NCBI RefSeq assembly: GCF_025421775.1
Contig: NZ_JAOEFX010000001.1
Coordinates: 372,001-436,000 of the forward strand
DNA: 64,000 nt
Reading direction: 5' to 3'
Source of the DNA: Paenarthrobacter aurescens
Lineage (GTDB): Bacteria > Actinomycetota > Actinomycetes > Actinomycetales > Micrococcaceae
In this document: positions 1 to 8,214 of the stretch, one piece after another
Position numbering within the stretch: position 1 is the stretch's first letter
Layout of the letters: the number at the start of each line of letters is the position of its first letter
Notes under the pieces: generated by a model
What the model saw: the letters and a program-made list of their open reading frames with translations, nothing else
The model's database searches: none
What the model was told of the DNA's origin: nothing
Translations under genes and position numbers: made by a program

Positions 1-2372
1 TTGCCACCCCCACGGGCTCGGGGAAGTCACTGGTAGCCATTGCGGCCCACTTCGAAGCGATGGCACGCGGTCAGCGAAGCTACTACACGGCGCCCATCAA
101 GGCCCTCGTGTCGGAAAAGTTCTTTGCTCTCTGCGACATCTTCGGCGCAGAGAACGTGGGCATGATTACGGGTGATTCCGGCGTGAACCAGGACGCCCCC
201 ATCATTTGCTGCACGGCTGAAATCCTTGCCAATATCGCACTCCGCGAAGGCCCGGCGGCTGAGCTGGGTTCCGTGATCATGGACGAATTCCATTTCTACT
301 CCGATCCCCAGCGCGGTTGGGCGTGGCAGGTGCCGCTCCTGGAACTGCCCCAGGCGCAGTTCCTCCTGATGTCCGCGACCCTGGGCGATGTCACCCGTTT
401 CGAAACCGGCCTCACCGAACTGACGGGCCGGACCACCACGACTGTGAGTTCGGCCGAACGTCCCATTCCGTTGCATTACTACTACCATCTGACTCCGGTT
501 CACGAGACTCTGGAAGAACTGCTTTCCACCAAGCAGGTTCCCGTTTATGTGGTCCACTTCAGCCAGGCGGAAGCCATTGAGCGCGCCCAGAACCTCATGA
601 GCATCAACATGTGCAGCCGGGCCGAGAAGGACCGCATAGCCGAGCTGATTGCAGGCTTCAGGTTCGCCGCGGGATTCGGAAAGACCCTCAACCGGCTGGT
701 TCGCCACGGCATAGGCGTCCACCATGCCGGCATGCTCCCCAAGTACCGCCGCCTGGTGGAGCAACTCGCCCAGGCCGGGCTTCTCAAAGTGATCTGCGGT
801 ACCGACACTTTGGGGGTGGGCATCAACGTGCCCATCCGGACAGTGCTGTTGACGGCTCTGAGCAAGTACGACGGCGTACGCACCAGGTCTCTTAACTCGC
901 GGGAGTTCCACCAGATTGCCGGCCGCGCTGGGCGCGCTGGGTATGACACTGCGGGCACTGTGGTGGTTCAGGCTCCGGACCACGTGGTGGAAAACACCAA
1001 AGCCATGGCGAAGGCCACCGCCAAGTTTGGCGATGACCAAAAGAAGTTGCGCCAAGTGGTCAAGAAGAAACCCCCCGAGGGATTTGTCTCGTGGGGCGAA
1101 CCGACCTTCAAACGGCTGGTGGAGTCCGTACCCGAGCCGTTGACCTCCAGTTTCACCGTGACGCACGCGATGTTGCTGAACCTTATGGAGCGCCCTGGCG
1201 ACCCCTTCCAGGCAACCCGGCGCCTGCTCAGCGAGAACCACGAGACCCGGGCCGCGCAACTGAAACTCATGAAGAAGGCCTTGGGAATCTACCGCGAACT
1301 ACTCGCGGCCGGAGTTGTTGAACGGATTCCCGAGGACGAGCAGGAGGCTGAAGGACGCTCCGTACGCCTGACAGTGCACCTGCAAGCCAATTTTGCACTT
1401 AACCAGCCACTCTCCCCCTTCGCGCTGGCCGCACTGGAGCTGCTTGATCCGGAGTCGCCGTCGTACGCCTTGGACGTAGTCTCCGTTATCGAATCAACGC
1501 TGGAGAAGCCGCGGCAGATTCTCTCTGCACAGCAGAAGAAGGCGCGGGGCGAGGCCGTTGCCGCCATGAAGGCTGACGGCATCGAGTACGAACAGCGTAT
1601 GGCCATGCTGGACGAAGTCACTTATCCCATGCCTTTGGCGGAAATCCTTGGCGAGGCCTTCGAGGTCTACCGCAAGGCGGCCCCGTGGGTGGGCGACTTC
1701 GAGCTCGCGCCCAAATCCATCATCCGGGACATGTACGAGCGCGCCATGAACTTCGGGGAATTCGTGCAGTTCTATGGACTGGCCCGTTCCGAGGGAATCG
1801 TCCTGCGATACCTTGCGGACGGGTTCCGGGCTCTTCGGCAGACCGTTCCCCAGGACTCGCTCCGGGAGGACCTTGAGGACCTCATAGCGTGGCTGGGCGA
1901 GTTGGTCCGTCAGGTGGATTCCAGCCTGCTGGACGAGTGGGAAGAGCTCACTTCCGGGCTTGCCCCCACACCGCATGACGCTCCCCCGCCCCCGCCGCCG
2001 CTGCTCACCGCAAACATCCGGGCCTTCAGGGTGATGGTTCGGAACGAAATGTTCCGCAGGGTTGAACTGTTCGCGGACGAGGACTCTGCAGCGCTCGGCG
2101 AACTCGACGGTGATGCCGGCTGGGACGCGGAGCGCTGGGAAGAAGTACTGGACGACTACTTCGATGAGCACGACGACATTGGCACGGGCCCTGACGCGCG
2201 TGGTCCCGGATTGCTCATCATCGCTGAGGAACCAGGTGCGTGGAAGGTTCGGCAGATCTTCGATGATCCGGCGCGCAACCACGATTGGGGAATCTCGGCC
2301 GACGTGGACCTGGCAGCATCCGACGAGTCCGGCACGGCGGTGGTCCGCGTGACAGACGTTAACCGGCTTTAG
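1..2372 (+). CDS. Ski2/Mtr4-like DEAD/DEAH-box helicase with DUF3516, 5'-truncated
   Basis: The reading frame is open from base 3, upstream of the first ATG at 60, and encodes a Walker A motif (PTGSGKS, bases 9-29). The gene therefore starts before the window. The remaining superfamily 2 motifs are visible: DEFH (motif II), MSAT (motif III) and QIAGRAGRAGYD (motif VI). A long C-terminal region matches the DUF3516 domain seen in actinobacterial members, followed by a proline run and an acidic tail. These proteins are ATP-dependent RNA or DNA helicases of the Ski2/Mtr4 group. Their exact role in actinobacteria, possibly RNA processing or turnover, is not settled. The stop is 11 bases before the next start, so the CoA-transferase-like gene is probably co-transcribed. 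Confidence 0.9.
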   Translation, partial: ATPTGSGKSLVAIAAHFEAMARGQRSYYTAPIKALVSEKFFALCDIFGAENVGMITGDSGVNQDAPIICCTAEILANIALREGPAAELGSVIMDEFHFYSDPQRGWAWQVPLLELPQAQFLLMSATLGDVTRFETGLTELTGRTTTTVSSAERPIPLHYYYHLTPVHETLEELLSTKQVPVYVVHFSQAEAIERAQNLMSINMCSRAEKDRIAELIAGFRFAAGFGKTLNRLVRHGIGVHHAGMLPKYRRLVEQLAQAGLLKVICGTDTLGVGINVPIRTVLLTALSKYDGVRTRSLNSREFHQIAGRAGRAGYDTAGTVVVQAPDHVVENTKAMAKATAKFGDDQKKLRQVVKKKPPEGFVSWGEPTFKRLVESVPEPLTSSFTVTHAMLLNLMERPGDPFQATRRLLSENHETRAAQLKLMKKALGIYRELLAAGVVERIPEDEQEAEGRSVRLTVHLQANFALNQPLSPFALAALELLDPESPSYALDVVSVIESTLEKPRQILSAQQKKARGEAVAAMKADGIEYEQRMAMLDEVTYPMPLAEILGEAFEVYRKAAPWVGDFELAPKSIIRDMYERAMNFGEFVQFYGLARSEGIVLRYLADGFRALRQTVPQDSLREDLEDLIAWLGELVRQVDSSLLDEWEELTSGLAPTPHDAPPPPPPLLTANIRAFRVMVRNEMFRRVELFADEDSAALGELDGDAGWDAERWEEVLDDYFDEHDDIGTGPDARGPGLLIIAEEPGAWKVRQIFDDPARNHDWGISADVDLAASDESGTAVVRVTDVNRL

Positions 2373-2383
2373 GCCACGCCACC

Positions 2384-3778
2384 GTGTCATCCGTCCCGGA
2401 CCTGACCGGCAGCCTGCGGGAGCTGGAAGCCCTCCGCGCGGCGCATCCAGCGGCGTGTACCGGTCCTCGACGATGGTGGGATGGACCCTTGGACGTCGAG
2501 GGGTTGGCTTTGGCGTCCGTCCAGGCGGCGGCTACGGCGCTCGACGCCCTGACCGGCTCAGCCGGAATGTACACAGTGGCGTCGGGACTCACGGCAGCTT
2601 CGTTCGATTCCCTGGGGCACCTGAGGATTTCCGGCCTGAAGCCCGAGGGCTTTGCCCGGATGTCGGGTTTCCGGGCCACCGCGGACGGCTGGATCCGCCT
2701 GCATGCCAACTACCCACACCATGCTGCGCGGTTGATGGAAGCACTCTCGGCCGCGGGGCCGGAGGAGGTGGACCGGGTGCTGCGTTCCATGACCGCGCTG
2801 GAGGCAGAGGAAGCCATCACTGCCGGGAGGGGTGTTGCTGCGGCGGTCCGTACCCGGGAAGAGTGGACGGCAACACCAATGCATACGGCGGCAAGCACGG
2901 GACCGTGGATCGCTTTCACCCGTCCCGCAGCGCTGGAGAATGTTCTGCGGCCATCGTCGTGGATTCCCTCAACGGACCTTTCCCGGCCCCTGGCCGGACT
3001 CAGGGTCCTGGACCTGACCCGCGTCATAGCCGGGCCCACGGCCACGCGACTTCTGGGCGCCCTGGGTGCGGATGTCCTGCGGATCGATCCGCCCGGCCTT
3101 CCTGAGCTCACTGATGCCTTTGTCGACTCCGGGTTCGACAAACGCAGTGCTGAGGCCTATCTCAGGGATGCACATGACCTGGCAGTGATCAACAGTTTGG
3201 TCAGCTCAGCCGACGTCGTTGTCACCGGCTACCGCGACGGCGCCCTGGACGGTTTCGGACTTGGGTCCGGGGGCCTGTTGGCGCGCCGGCCTGACCTTGT
3301 GGTTGCCACGTTGACTGCCTGGGGAGGAAGCGGACCGTGGAAGGGCCGGCGCGGTTTCGACAGCCTGGTGCAGGCGGCCTCCGGGATCGCTGACAGGTAC
3401 GGACAGCAGCATGACGACGGCGGGTGGAAGCCAGGTGTGTTGCCCGTCCAGGCCCTCGACCACGCCACTGGTTACGGGCTTGCCGCGGGCATGCTGTCGC
3501 TGTTGGCAGAGCGGGTCAGGACTGGAACCGGTGGAGCCGCGAAACTGTCTTTGGCACGCACGGCGGAGGAACTTTTCCGTTTGTCTTCGGTCAGGCCGGA
3601 TACCCAGCCAGATCCGCTGCCCCGCCCGGAATACGCCCACGCGGACAGTCCTTATGGACTGCTCCGGTTTGTGGGGCCGCCCATGCTGGTTGACGGTGTT
3701 CCTTTACGGTACGGCAATGCCCCTGTGCGCTATGGAGCGTCGCCTATGTCCTGGCGGCAGGAAACCCGGCTCCCCTAG
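2384..3778 (+). CDS. CaiB/BaiF (family III) CoA-transferase-like protein
   Basis: The protein is 464 aa with a GTG start 11 bases after the helicase stop. The second half (about residues 205 to 400) carries the family III Rossmann-type core: RVLDLTRVIAGPTATRLLG, GADVLRID, then a GFDSLVQAASG segment. The first half holds a TADGWIRLHANYPHH stretch and an EEW..P segment that resemble the small C-terminal domain of ordinary CaiB proteins. The order of parts therefore looks swapped. Family III enzymes move CoA between carboxylic acids through an aspartyl-CoA intermediate. I could not place the catalytic Asp with confidence, so activity is uncertain. No acyl-CoA pathway genes are adjacent and the substrate is unknown. 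Confidence 0.75.
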   Translation: MSSVPDLTGSLRELEALRAAHPAACTGPRRWWDGPLDVEGLALASVQAAATALDALTGSAGMYTVASGLTAASFDSLGHLRISGLKPEGFARMSGFRATADGWIRLHANYPHHAARLMEALSAAGPEEVDRVLRSMTALEAEEAITAGRGVAAAVRTREEWTATPMHTAASTGPWIAFTRPAALENVLRPSSWIPSTDLSRPLAGLRVLDLTRVIAGPTATRLLGALGADVLRIDPPGLPELTDAFVDSGFDKRSAEAYLRDAHDLAVINSLVSSADVVVTGYRDGALDGFGLGSGGLLARRPDLVVATLTAWGGSGPWKGRRGFDSLVQAASGIADRYGQQHDDGGWKPGVLPVQALDHATGYGLAAGMLSLLAERVRTGTGGAAKLSLARTAEELFRLSSVRPDTQPDPLPRPEYAHADSPYGLLRFVGPPMLVDGVPLRYGNAPVRYGASPMSWRQETRLP

Positions 3779-3791
3779 TAAGCTCGAATCC

Positions 3792-4304
3792 ATGAGTGTC
3801 ATCCGCCCAGCCACAGTTGAAGACGTCCCAGCGATCCTCCGTATGATCCATGATCTTGCGATCTATGAGAAGGAACCGGACGCGGTCAAAAACACCCCGG
3901 ACATGCTCGCCGAAGTACTCTTTGGCGAGAACCCGCGCGTTTATGCCTCCATTGCGGAAAGCAGTGAGGGCACAGTACAAGGATTCGCGTTGTGGTTCCT
4001 GAACTACTCCACGTGGGAGGGTGTCCACGGGATTTACCTTGAGGACCTCTACGTGGTTCCCGAGGCCCGCGGCGAGGGCCATGGCAAGGCGCTGCTGCAG
4101 TATCTGGCCGCGACCGCCGTCGAGCGCGGATACGCCCGGGTGGAGTGGAGTGTCCTGAACTGGAACGAGCCCTCCATCAACTTCTACAAGAACCTGGGGG
4201 CCTTCCCGATGGAAGAATGGTCCACCTTCCGGCTGACGGGCGACGCACTTGGTGCTTTCGGCGCCGACGCGGGCCAGTCCAGCGAGGCGCTTGCCCATGG
4301 CTGA
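3792..4304 (+). CDS. GNAT N-acetyltransferase, diamine/SSAT-like
   Basis: The protein is 170 aa with an ATG start at 3792; the open frame upstream of it is not coding. It begins with the usual GNAT strand IRPATVEDVPAILRMI. It carries features of the spermidine/diamine acetyltransferase subgroup: AIYEKEPD, FLNYSTWEGVHGIYLEDLYV, and the acetyl-CoA loop EARGEGHGKALL. The tail contains the family's NWNEPSINFYKNLGA segment. It probably acetylates a small amine (diamine, polyamine or thialysine) using acetyl-CoA in the cytoplasm. The substrate cannot be read from the sequence. It overlaps the following hydrolase gene by 8 bases, so the two are probably translationally coupled. Confidence 0.85.
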   Translation: MSVIRPATVEDVPAILRMIHDLAIYEKEPDAVKNTPDMLAEVLFGENPRVYASIAESSEGTVQGFALWFLNYSTWEGVHGIYLEDLYVVPEARGEGHGKALLQYLAATAVERGYARVEWSVLNWNEPSINFYKNLGAFPMEEWSTFRLTGDALGAFGADAGQSSEALAHG

Positions 4305-5634
4305 CCAGAGCCCCTCCACAGACGTCCACAGCATCCGTGCCCGCCATGAATTCCGTGGTCTGCGGACTGTGGAGCATTACTTCACGGTTCCCTTGGTGCA
4401 CACTCAGGATCCGGCCGAAAACCCAGGCGAGACCATCACGGTCTTCGCCAGGGAGTACTCATCCACGGACCACACGGCTGAGGACGCCGGCAAGCTTCCT
4501 TGGTTGTTGTTCCTGCAGGGCGGCCCTGGCGGCCGCGGTAACCGGGTCACATCGCTGTCAGGCTGGATGAAGGCGGCAGCGAAGGACTTCCGGATCCTGA
4601 TGCTTGACCAGCGAGGCACGGGGTTGTCCACGCCGGTTGAGCGGCAGTCTCTGGAACGCCGGGGTGATGCCGCGGCCCAGGCAGAGTACCTTACCCACTT
4701 CCGCGCGGATTCCATCGTGGCCGACGCTGAGTACATTCGACATGCCTTGGGCTCCGCGCCATGGTCGGTGCTGGGCCAGAGCTTCGGCGGTTTTTGCGCG
4801 TTGACATATCTTTCATTCGCGCCGGAGGGGCTTCGGGAGGTCCTTATCACCGGTGGACTGGCCCCGCTCCACGGCGCAGCAGACCGCGTGTACAGTGCCA
4901 CATTCCATCGTGTTGCCGCACGGAACGCCGAGTACTTCTCGTGGTACCCGGAGGACCGGGAAAGGGTCACGCGGATCGCCCGCCATCTGGAGCAGCAGCC
5001 GGAGTTCCTCGCCAGCGGCGAACGGCTGACTCCGGAACGGTTCCAAATGGTGGGGTCCTTCCTGGGCGGCAACACGAGGGTGGATGCGCTGCACTACCTT
5101 CTGGAGGACGCCTTCATCGAAACTCCCGCTGGAGAGCGCTTGTCCGAATCGTTCCTCGAGCAGGTACGGGGCCTGGTGAGTCGGGCCGCCAATCCCCTCT
5201 ACGCCGTCCTGCACGAGTCGATCTATGCCCAGGGCGAAGCAACAAACTGGGCCGCGTGGCGCGTCTTGGAGGACTACCCGGAATTCAAACCGGAAGCCGA
5301 AGAGCCTCTGTTGACGGGCGAGATGGTGTACCCGTGGTACTTCGAACAGGACCCGGCGCTCGAGTCCCTGCGCGAAGTGGCTGAACTGTTGGCTGCCCGG
5401 AAAGACTGGACACCCTTGTACGACACCACGCAGCTGGCATCCAACACGGTGCCCGTGGCCGCTGCCGTGTACAAGGACGACATCTACGTGGATCACGACC
5501 TTTCCCTTGAAACGGCTGCGGCAGTACGTGGGCTGCAGCCGTGGGTCACCTCTGATTTCCACCATGACGGCATCGGCGAAGACGGCGAAGGCATCTTCGG
5601 CCGGCTGTTCGGAATGGTGCGCGCTGCCCGCTAG
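4297..5634 (+). CDS. Alpha/beta hydrolase, proline iminopeptidase-like (S33 family)
   Basis: The protein is 445 aa, starting at ATG 4297 inside the end of the acetyltransferase gene. Family features in order are the oxyanion-region loop GGPGGRGNR (about residue 75), DQRGTG (about 105), the nucleophile elbow GQSFGGF (about 165, Ser nucleophile) and a late FHHDG histidine segment. Length and spacing match the larger S33 prolyl aminopeptidase class found in actinobacteria. The likely role is removal of N-terminal proline or similar residues from peptides in the cytoplasm, as there is no signal peptide. Its stop is fused with that of the convergent MFS gene through a shared CTAG. Confidence 0.85.
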   Translation: MADQSPSTDVHSIRARHEFRGLRTVEHYFTVPLVHTQDPAENPGETITVFAREYSSTDHTAEDAGKLPWLLFLQGGPGGRGNRVTSLSGWMKAAAKDFRILMLDQRGTGLSTPVERQSLERRGDAAAQAEYLTHFRADSIVADAEYIRHALGSAPWSVLGQSFGGFCALTYLSFAPEGLREVLITGGLAPLHGAADRVYSATFHRVAARNAEYFSWYPEDRERVTRIARHLEQQPEFLASGERLTPERFQMVGSFLGGNTRVDALHYLLEDAFIETPAGERLSESFLEQVRGLVSRAANPLYAVLHESIYAQGEATNWAAWRVLEDYPEFKPEAEEPLLTGEMVYPWYFEQDPALESLREVAELLAARKDWTPLYDTTQLASNTVPVAAAVYKDDIYVDHDLSLETAAAVRGLQPWVTSDFHHDGIGEDGEGIFGRLFGMVRAAR

Positions 5635-6989
5635 CTCGTGGGGTTTACCGACGCATCTTCCGCAGGGGCCGGCGACGTCCGGCGGCTCGCCATGACGGCT
5701 GTCAGGGCCAGCACCGCTGCGGCCATGACACTGGAAGCGATGTTGAGGCCTTGGTAGCCGATCCACGCCAGGAGCAGTCCGGAGGTGGCACCCCCGACTG
5801 CTCCTGCGGCACCCATCAGGGTGTCCGAAACCCCCTGTACAGTGACCCGCTGATCAGGCTCGACGCTCTCGGCCAACAGCGTTGATCCGGAGATGGTAGC
5901 CGCCGACCATCCCAACCCCAGGAGGATCAGCCCTGCCGTTACCAGGACCGGCTCTTGGTGGCCGAATCCAGCGATGAACACCGCCACCAAGAGGAGGCCG
6001 TGACCCATGGCAATGGTCTGGAAGCGCCCGGCTTTATCCGTGAGCCAACCCCACAGCGGGGACAGCGCAAACATTCCCGCGATGTGAAGCGAAATGGTGA
6101 GCCCGATAACTACCAACGCATCCGTACTGTCGGTGGTTCCGCCATGATGCCCTCCGTGGGACCCGCCAACAAGCTGCTGCAGGTGCAGGGGCGTCATGGA
6201 CATGACCGCCACCATCACACCGTGGGCGGCCACTACGGCCGCGAGTGCCAGGATCGCCCTCGGGGATGAACGGACAGCACGAAGACCGGAACGGATGGTG
6301 CCCCTGACGGGCTGGGTCCCCGGGCCGCTTTCTGTGTCGCTTTTGGCCTCCGACGCCAGGCGCCGGGACAGCAGCAGCGGGTCCGGCCTCAAGCCCGCGA
6401 ACAGGAGGCAGGCTGCCAGGAACAGCCCGGCTGCTGAGAACACGAAGGGGCCTGCGATCGGTGGCAGCCCAAGTGCCGCGCCTACCGCTGCGCCTGGCTG
6501 GATCAGGTTGGGCCCTGCCACGGCCCCGATGGTGATCGCCCAGACCACCGTGGACAGAGACCGCCCGCGGTGCTCCGGTTCGGCGAGGTCGACGGCGGCA
6601 AACCGCGCTTGGAGGTTCGCGGCCGTACCGAGCCCCAGGAGGGCTGCGCCCAGTAGGAGCAGCAGGAATGACTGGCTGGTCACGGAGGCGATGATGAGTA
6701 GCGCACCGGCCATTGCAGCCACCAAGCCGGTAACAAGTCCAACGCGCCGTCCGCGCGCCTCAGCCAACCTGGCCAGCGGGAGTGCTGCTACTGCCGCGGC
6801 CAACGTCAAGACGGTGGTAATGGAGCCCGCCCAGGCTTCGGACCCTGACAGGTCCACCGCGAGCAGTGAACCAATGGAAAGGGTGGCCCCGTTGCCCACC
6901 CCACTGAGCAGCTGGGCGGAGCTGAGCAGGAAAACAGAACGGCGCTGAACCCTTTGTGGGTCCAGCGCCGTAGTTGAAGTGGTAGTCAC
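5631..6989 (-). CDS. MFS transporter, drug-efflux-like
   Basis: The protein is 452 aa with about 12 hydrophobic segments. Loop 2-3 carries the MFS signature LARLAEARGRRVGL, and the middle loop after helix 6 is long and charged. An unusual histidine/glycine-rich stretch (GGSHGGHHGG) sits in an extra-membrane loop of the second half and could bind metal, which is a guess. The general role is proton-coupled transport across the cytoplasmic membrane, most like multidrug or metabolite exporters. The substrate is unknown. It lies 29 bases downstream of terC on the same strand, so read-through from the Mn-responsive terC transcript is possible. The stop overlaps that of the convergent hydrolase gene. 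Confidence 0.8.
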   Translation of the reverse strand: MTTTSTTALDPQRVQRRSVFLLSSAQLLSGVGNGATLSIGSLLAVDLSGSEAWAGSITTVLTLAAAVAALPLARLAEARGRRVGLVTGLVAAMAGALLIIASVTSQSFLLLLLGAALLGLGTAANLQARFAAVDLAEPEHRGRSLSTVVWAITIGAVAGPNLIQPGAAVGAALGLPPIAGPFVFSAAGLFLAACLLFAGLRPDPLLLSRRLASEAKSDTESGPGTQPVRGTIRSGLRAVRSSPRAILALAAVVAAHGVMVAVMSMTPLHLQQLVGGSHGGHHGGTTDSTDALVVIGLTISLHIAGMFALSPLWGWLTDKAGRFQTIAMGHGLLLVAVFIAGFGHQEPVLVTAGLILLGLGWSAATISGSTLLAESVEPDQRVTVQGVSDTLMGAAGAVGGATSGLLLAWIGYQGLNIASSVMAAAVLALTAVMASRRTSPAPAEDASVNPTS

Positions 6990-7018
6990 TTCACGAGACT
7001 ACAACTTTCCGAGGAGAC

Positions 7019-8047
7019 TTACTCTGCCTCGCTCATGCTCTTTTTTGCATCTTCCTCGAGCCGGGCATCCAGTTTGGCCTGGCGTGCCTGCGGGCTCAGG
7101 AGGCTGGCGATAACAGCCACGATGATGGTTCCGACAATGACCGCCAAGGACACGTAGGTGGGGATCTCCGGAGCCCACTCGATGTGGTGGCCACCGTTGA
7201 TGAACGGAAGTTCGTTGACGTGCATGGCGTGCAGGACAAGCTTGACGCCGATGAAGGCAAGAATCACGGACAGGGCGTGCTTCAGGTACACCAGGCGTGT
7301 CATGAGTCCACCGAGGAGGAAGTACAGCTGGCGCAGGCCCATCAGTGCGAAAATGTTCGCCGTGAAGACGATGAAGGCACTCTGGGTCAGGCCGAAGATC
7401 GCGGGGATGGAGTCCACAGCGAAGAGGAGGTCCGTCAGGCCGATGGTCACGAAGACGATCAGCATGGGGGTGAAGACCTTCTTCCCGTCCACCACGGTGC
7501 GGATCTTGTTGCCGTCGAACTTTTCGGACATCGGCAGGACCTTGCGGAGGCGGGCAATCAGCGGGTTCTCTGCACCCTCTTCTTCGTCTTCGCCCGAGTC
7601 CTTGGCCTGCTTCCAAGCAGTCCAAAGGAGGAAGGCGCCGAAGATGTAGAAGACCCAGCTGAATTGTTCGATGACCACAGCGCCGAGTGCGATGAAGATA
7701 CCGCGGAGAATCAGCGCGATGATGATGCCCACCATCAGCACTTCCTGCTGGTACTTACGGGGCACCGAGAAGCGGGCCATGATGATGATGAACACAAAGA
7801 GGTTGTCGATGCTGAGGCTGTACTCAGTGACCCACCCGGCGACGAACTGGCCGCCGTATTCCGGGCCGGCGAACGCGAACATGGCTACGGCAAAGAGCAG
7901 TGCCAGTCCTACATAGAAGCTGACCCACAGGCCGGCTTCCTTCATGGAAGGTTCATGGGGGCGCTTGACGACCAACAGGAGGTCGATCAGCAGGATGATT
8001 CCGAGAACGACAAACGAGCCGATCTCAAACCAGACGGGAAGCTGCAT
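7019..8047 (-). CDS. TerC-family membrane protein (Mn2+ export type)
   Basis: The protein is 342 aa with 7 to 9 membrane helices. ATG 8047 is chosen over the upstream in-frame start because AAAGG lies just before it and the protein then begins at the conserved MQLPVWFEIG. Family landmarks are the acidic motifs EYSLSIDNLFVF in an early helix and FAVDSIPAIFGLT in a later one. A charged cytoplasmic loop (EDEEEGAENP) lies between. TerC proteins of this kind (Alx, MeeF/YceF group) are linked to manganese efflux and metalation of secreted enzymes. The leader contains a probable yybP-ykoY riboswitch, which supports a manganese role here. Confidence 0.9.
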   Translation of the reverse strand: MQLPVWFEIGSFVVLGIILLIDLLLVVKRPHEPSMKEAGLWVSFYVGLALLFAVAMFAFAGPEYGGQFVAGWVTEYSLSIDNLFVFIIIMARFSVPRKYQQEVLMVGIIIALILRGIFIALGAVVIEQFSWVFYIFGAFLLWTAWKQAKDSGEDEEEGAENPLIARLRKVLPMSEKFDGNKIRTVVDGKKVFTPMLIVFVTIGLTDLLFAVDSIPAIFGLTQSAFIVFTANIFALMGLRQLYFLLGGLMTRLVYLKHALSVILAFIGVKLVLHAMHVNELPFINGGHHIEWAPEIPTYVSLAVIVGTIIVAVIASLLSPQARQAKLDARLEEDAKKSMSEAE

Positions 8048-8080
8048 TAAAGGTGCCTTTCGCAGGGTACGGGAAAGCGG

Positions 8081-8205
8081 TGTAAGTCTCTCCGGCCTGC
8101 CAGGGTGCGGTGAATGCAAAATTGGCGGCCCGCTAGATCCGGCGAGGCATCTGTGCCTTGCGTGCTGACGGACGTAGCGCTTGGGATACTCCCCTACGTG
8201 ACCTC
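8081..8205 (-). promoter_or_regulatory. yybP-ykoY-type (Mn2+) riboswitch in the terC leader
   Basis: Read on the minus strand, the 167-base leader of terC contains landmarks of the yybP-ykoY family in order. They are AGGGGAGTAT (8185-8194 region), CCGTCAGCACG (about 8161-8171), and a GC-rich arm with CCTGGCAGGCCGG running into GAGAGACTTAC (about 8083-8100). The GGGGAGUA loop and the GAGAC(U) strand form the Mn2+ site in known members, and TerC genes are a classic downstream partner. This is pattern recognition from memory of the family. I did not fold it or run a covariance model, and the closing P1 stem looks weak by eye. Confidence 0.72.
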
Positions 8206-8214
8206 AACCTTACC

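Noticed and set aside
27-1259. 410-codon minus-strand open frame
   Set aside because: It lies opposite the helicase motifs and has no recognisable domain.
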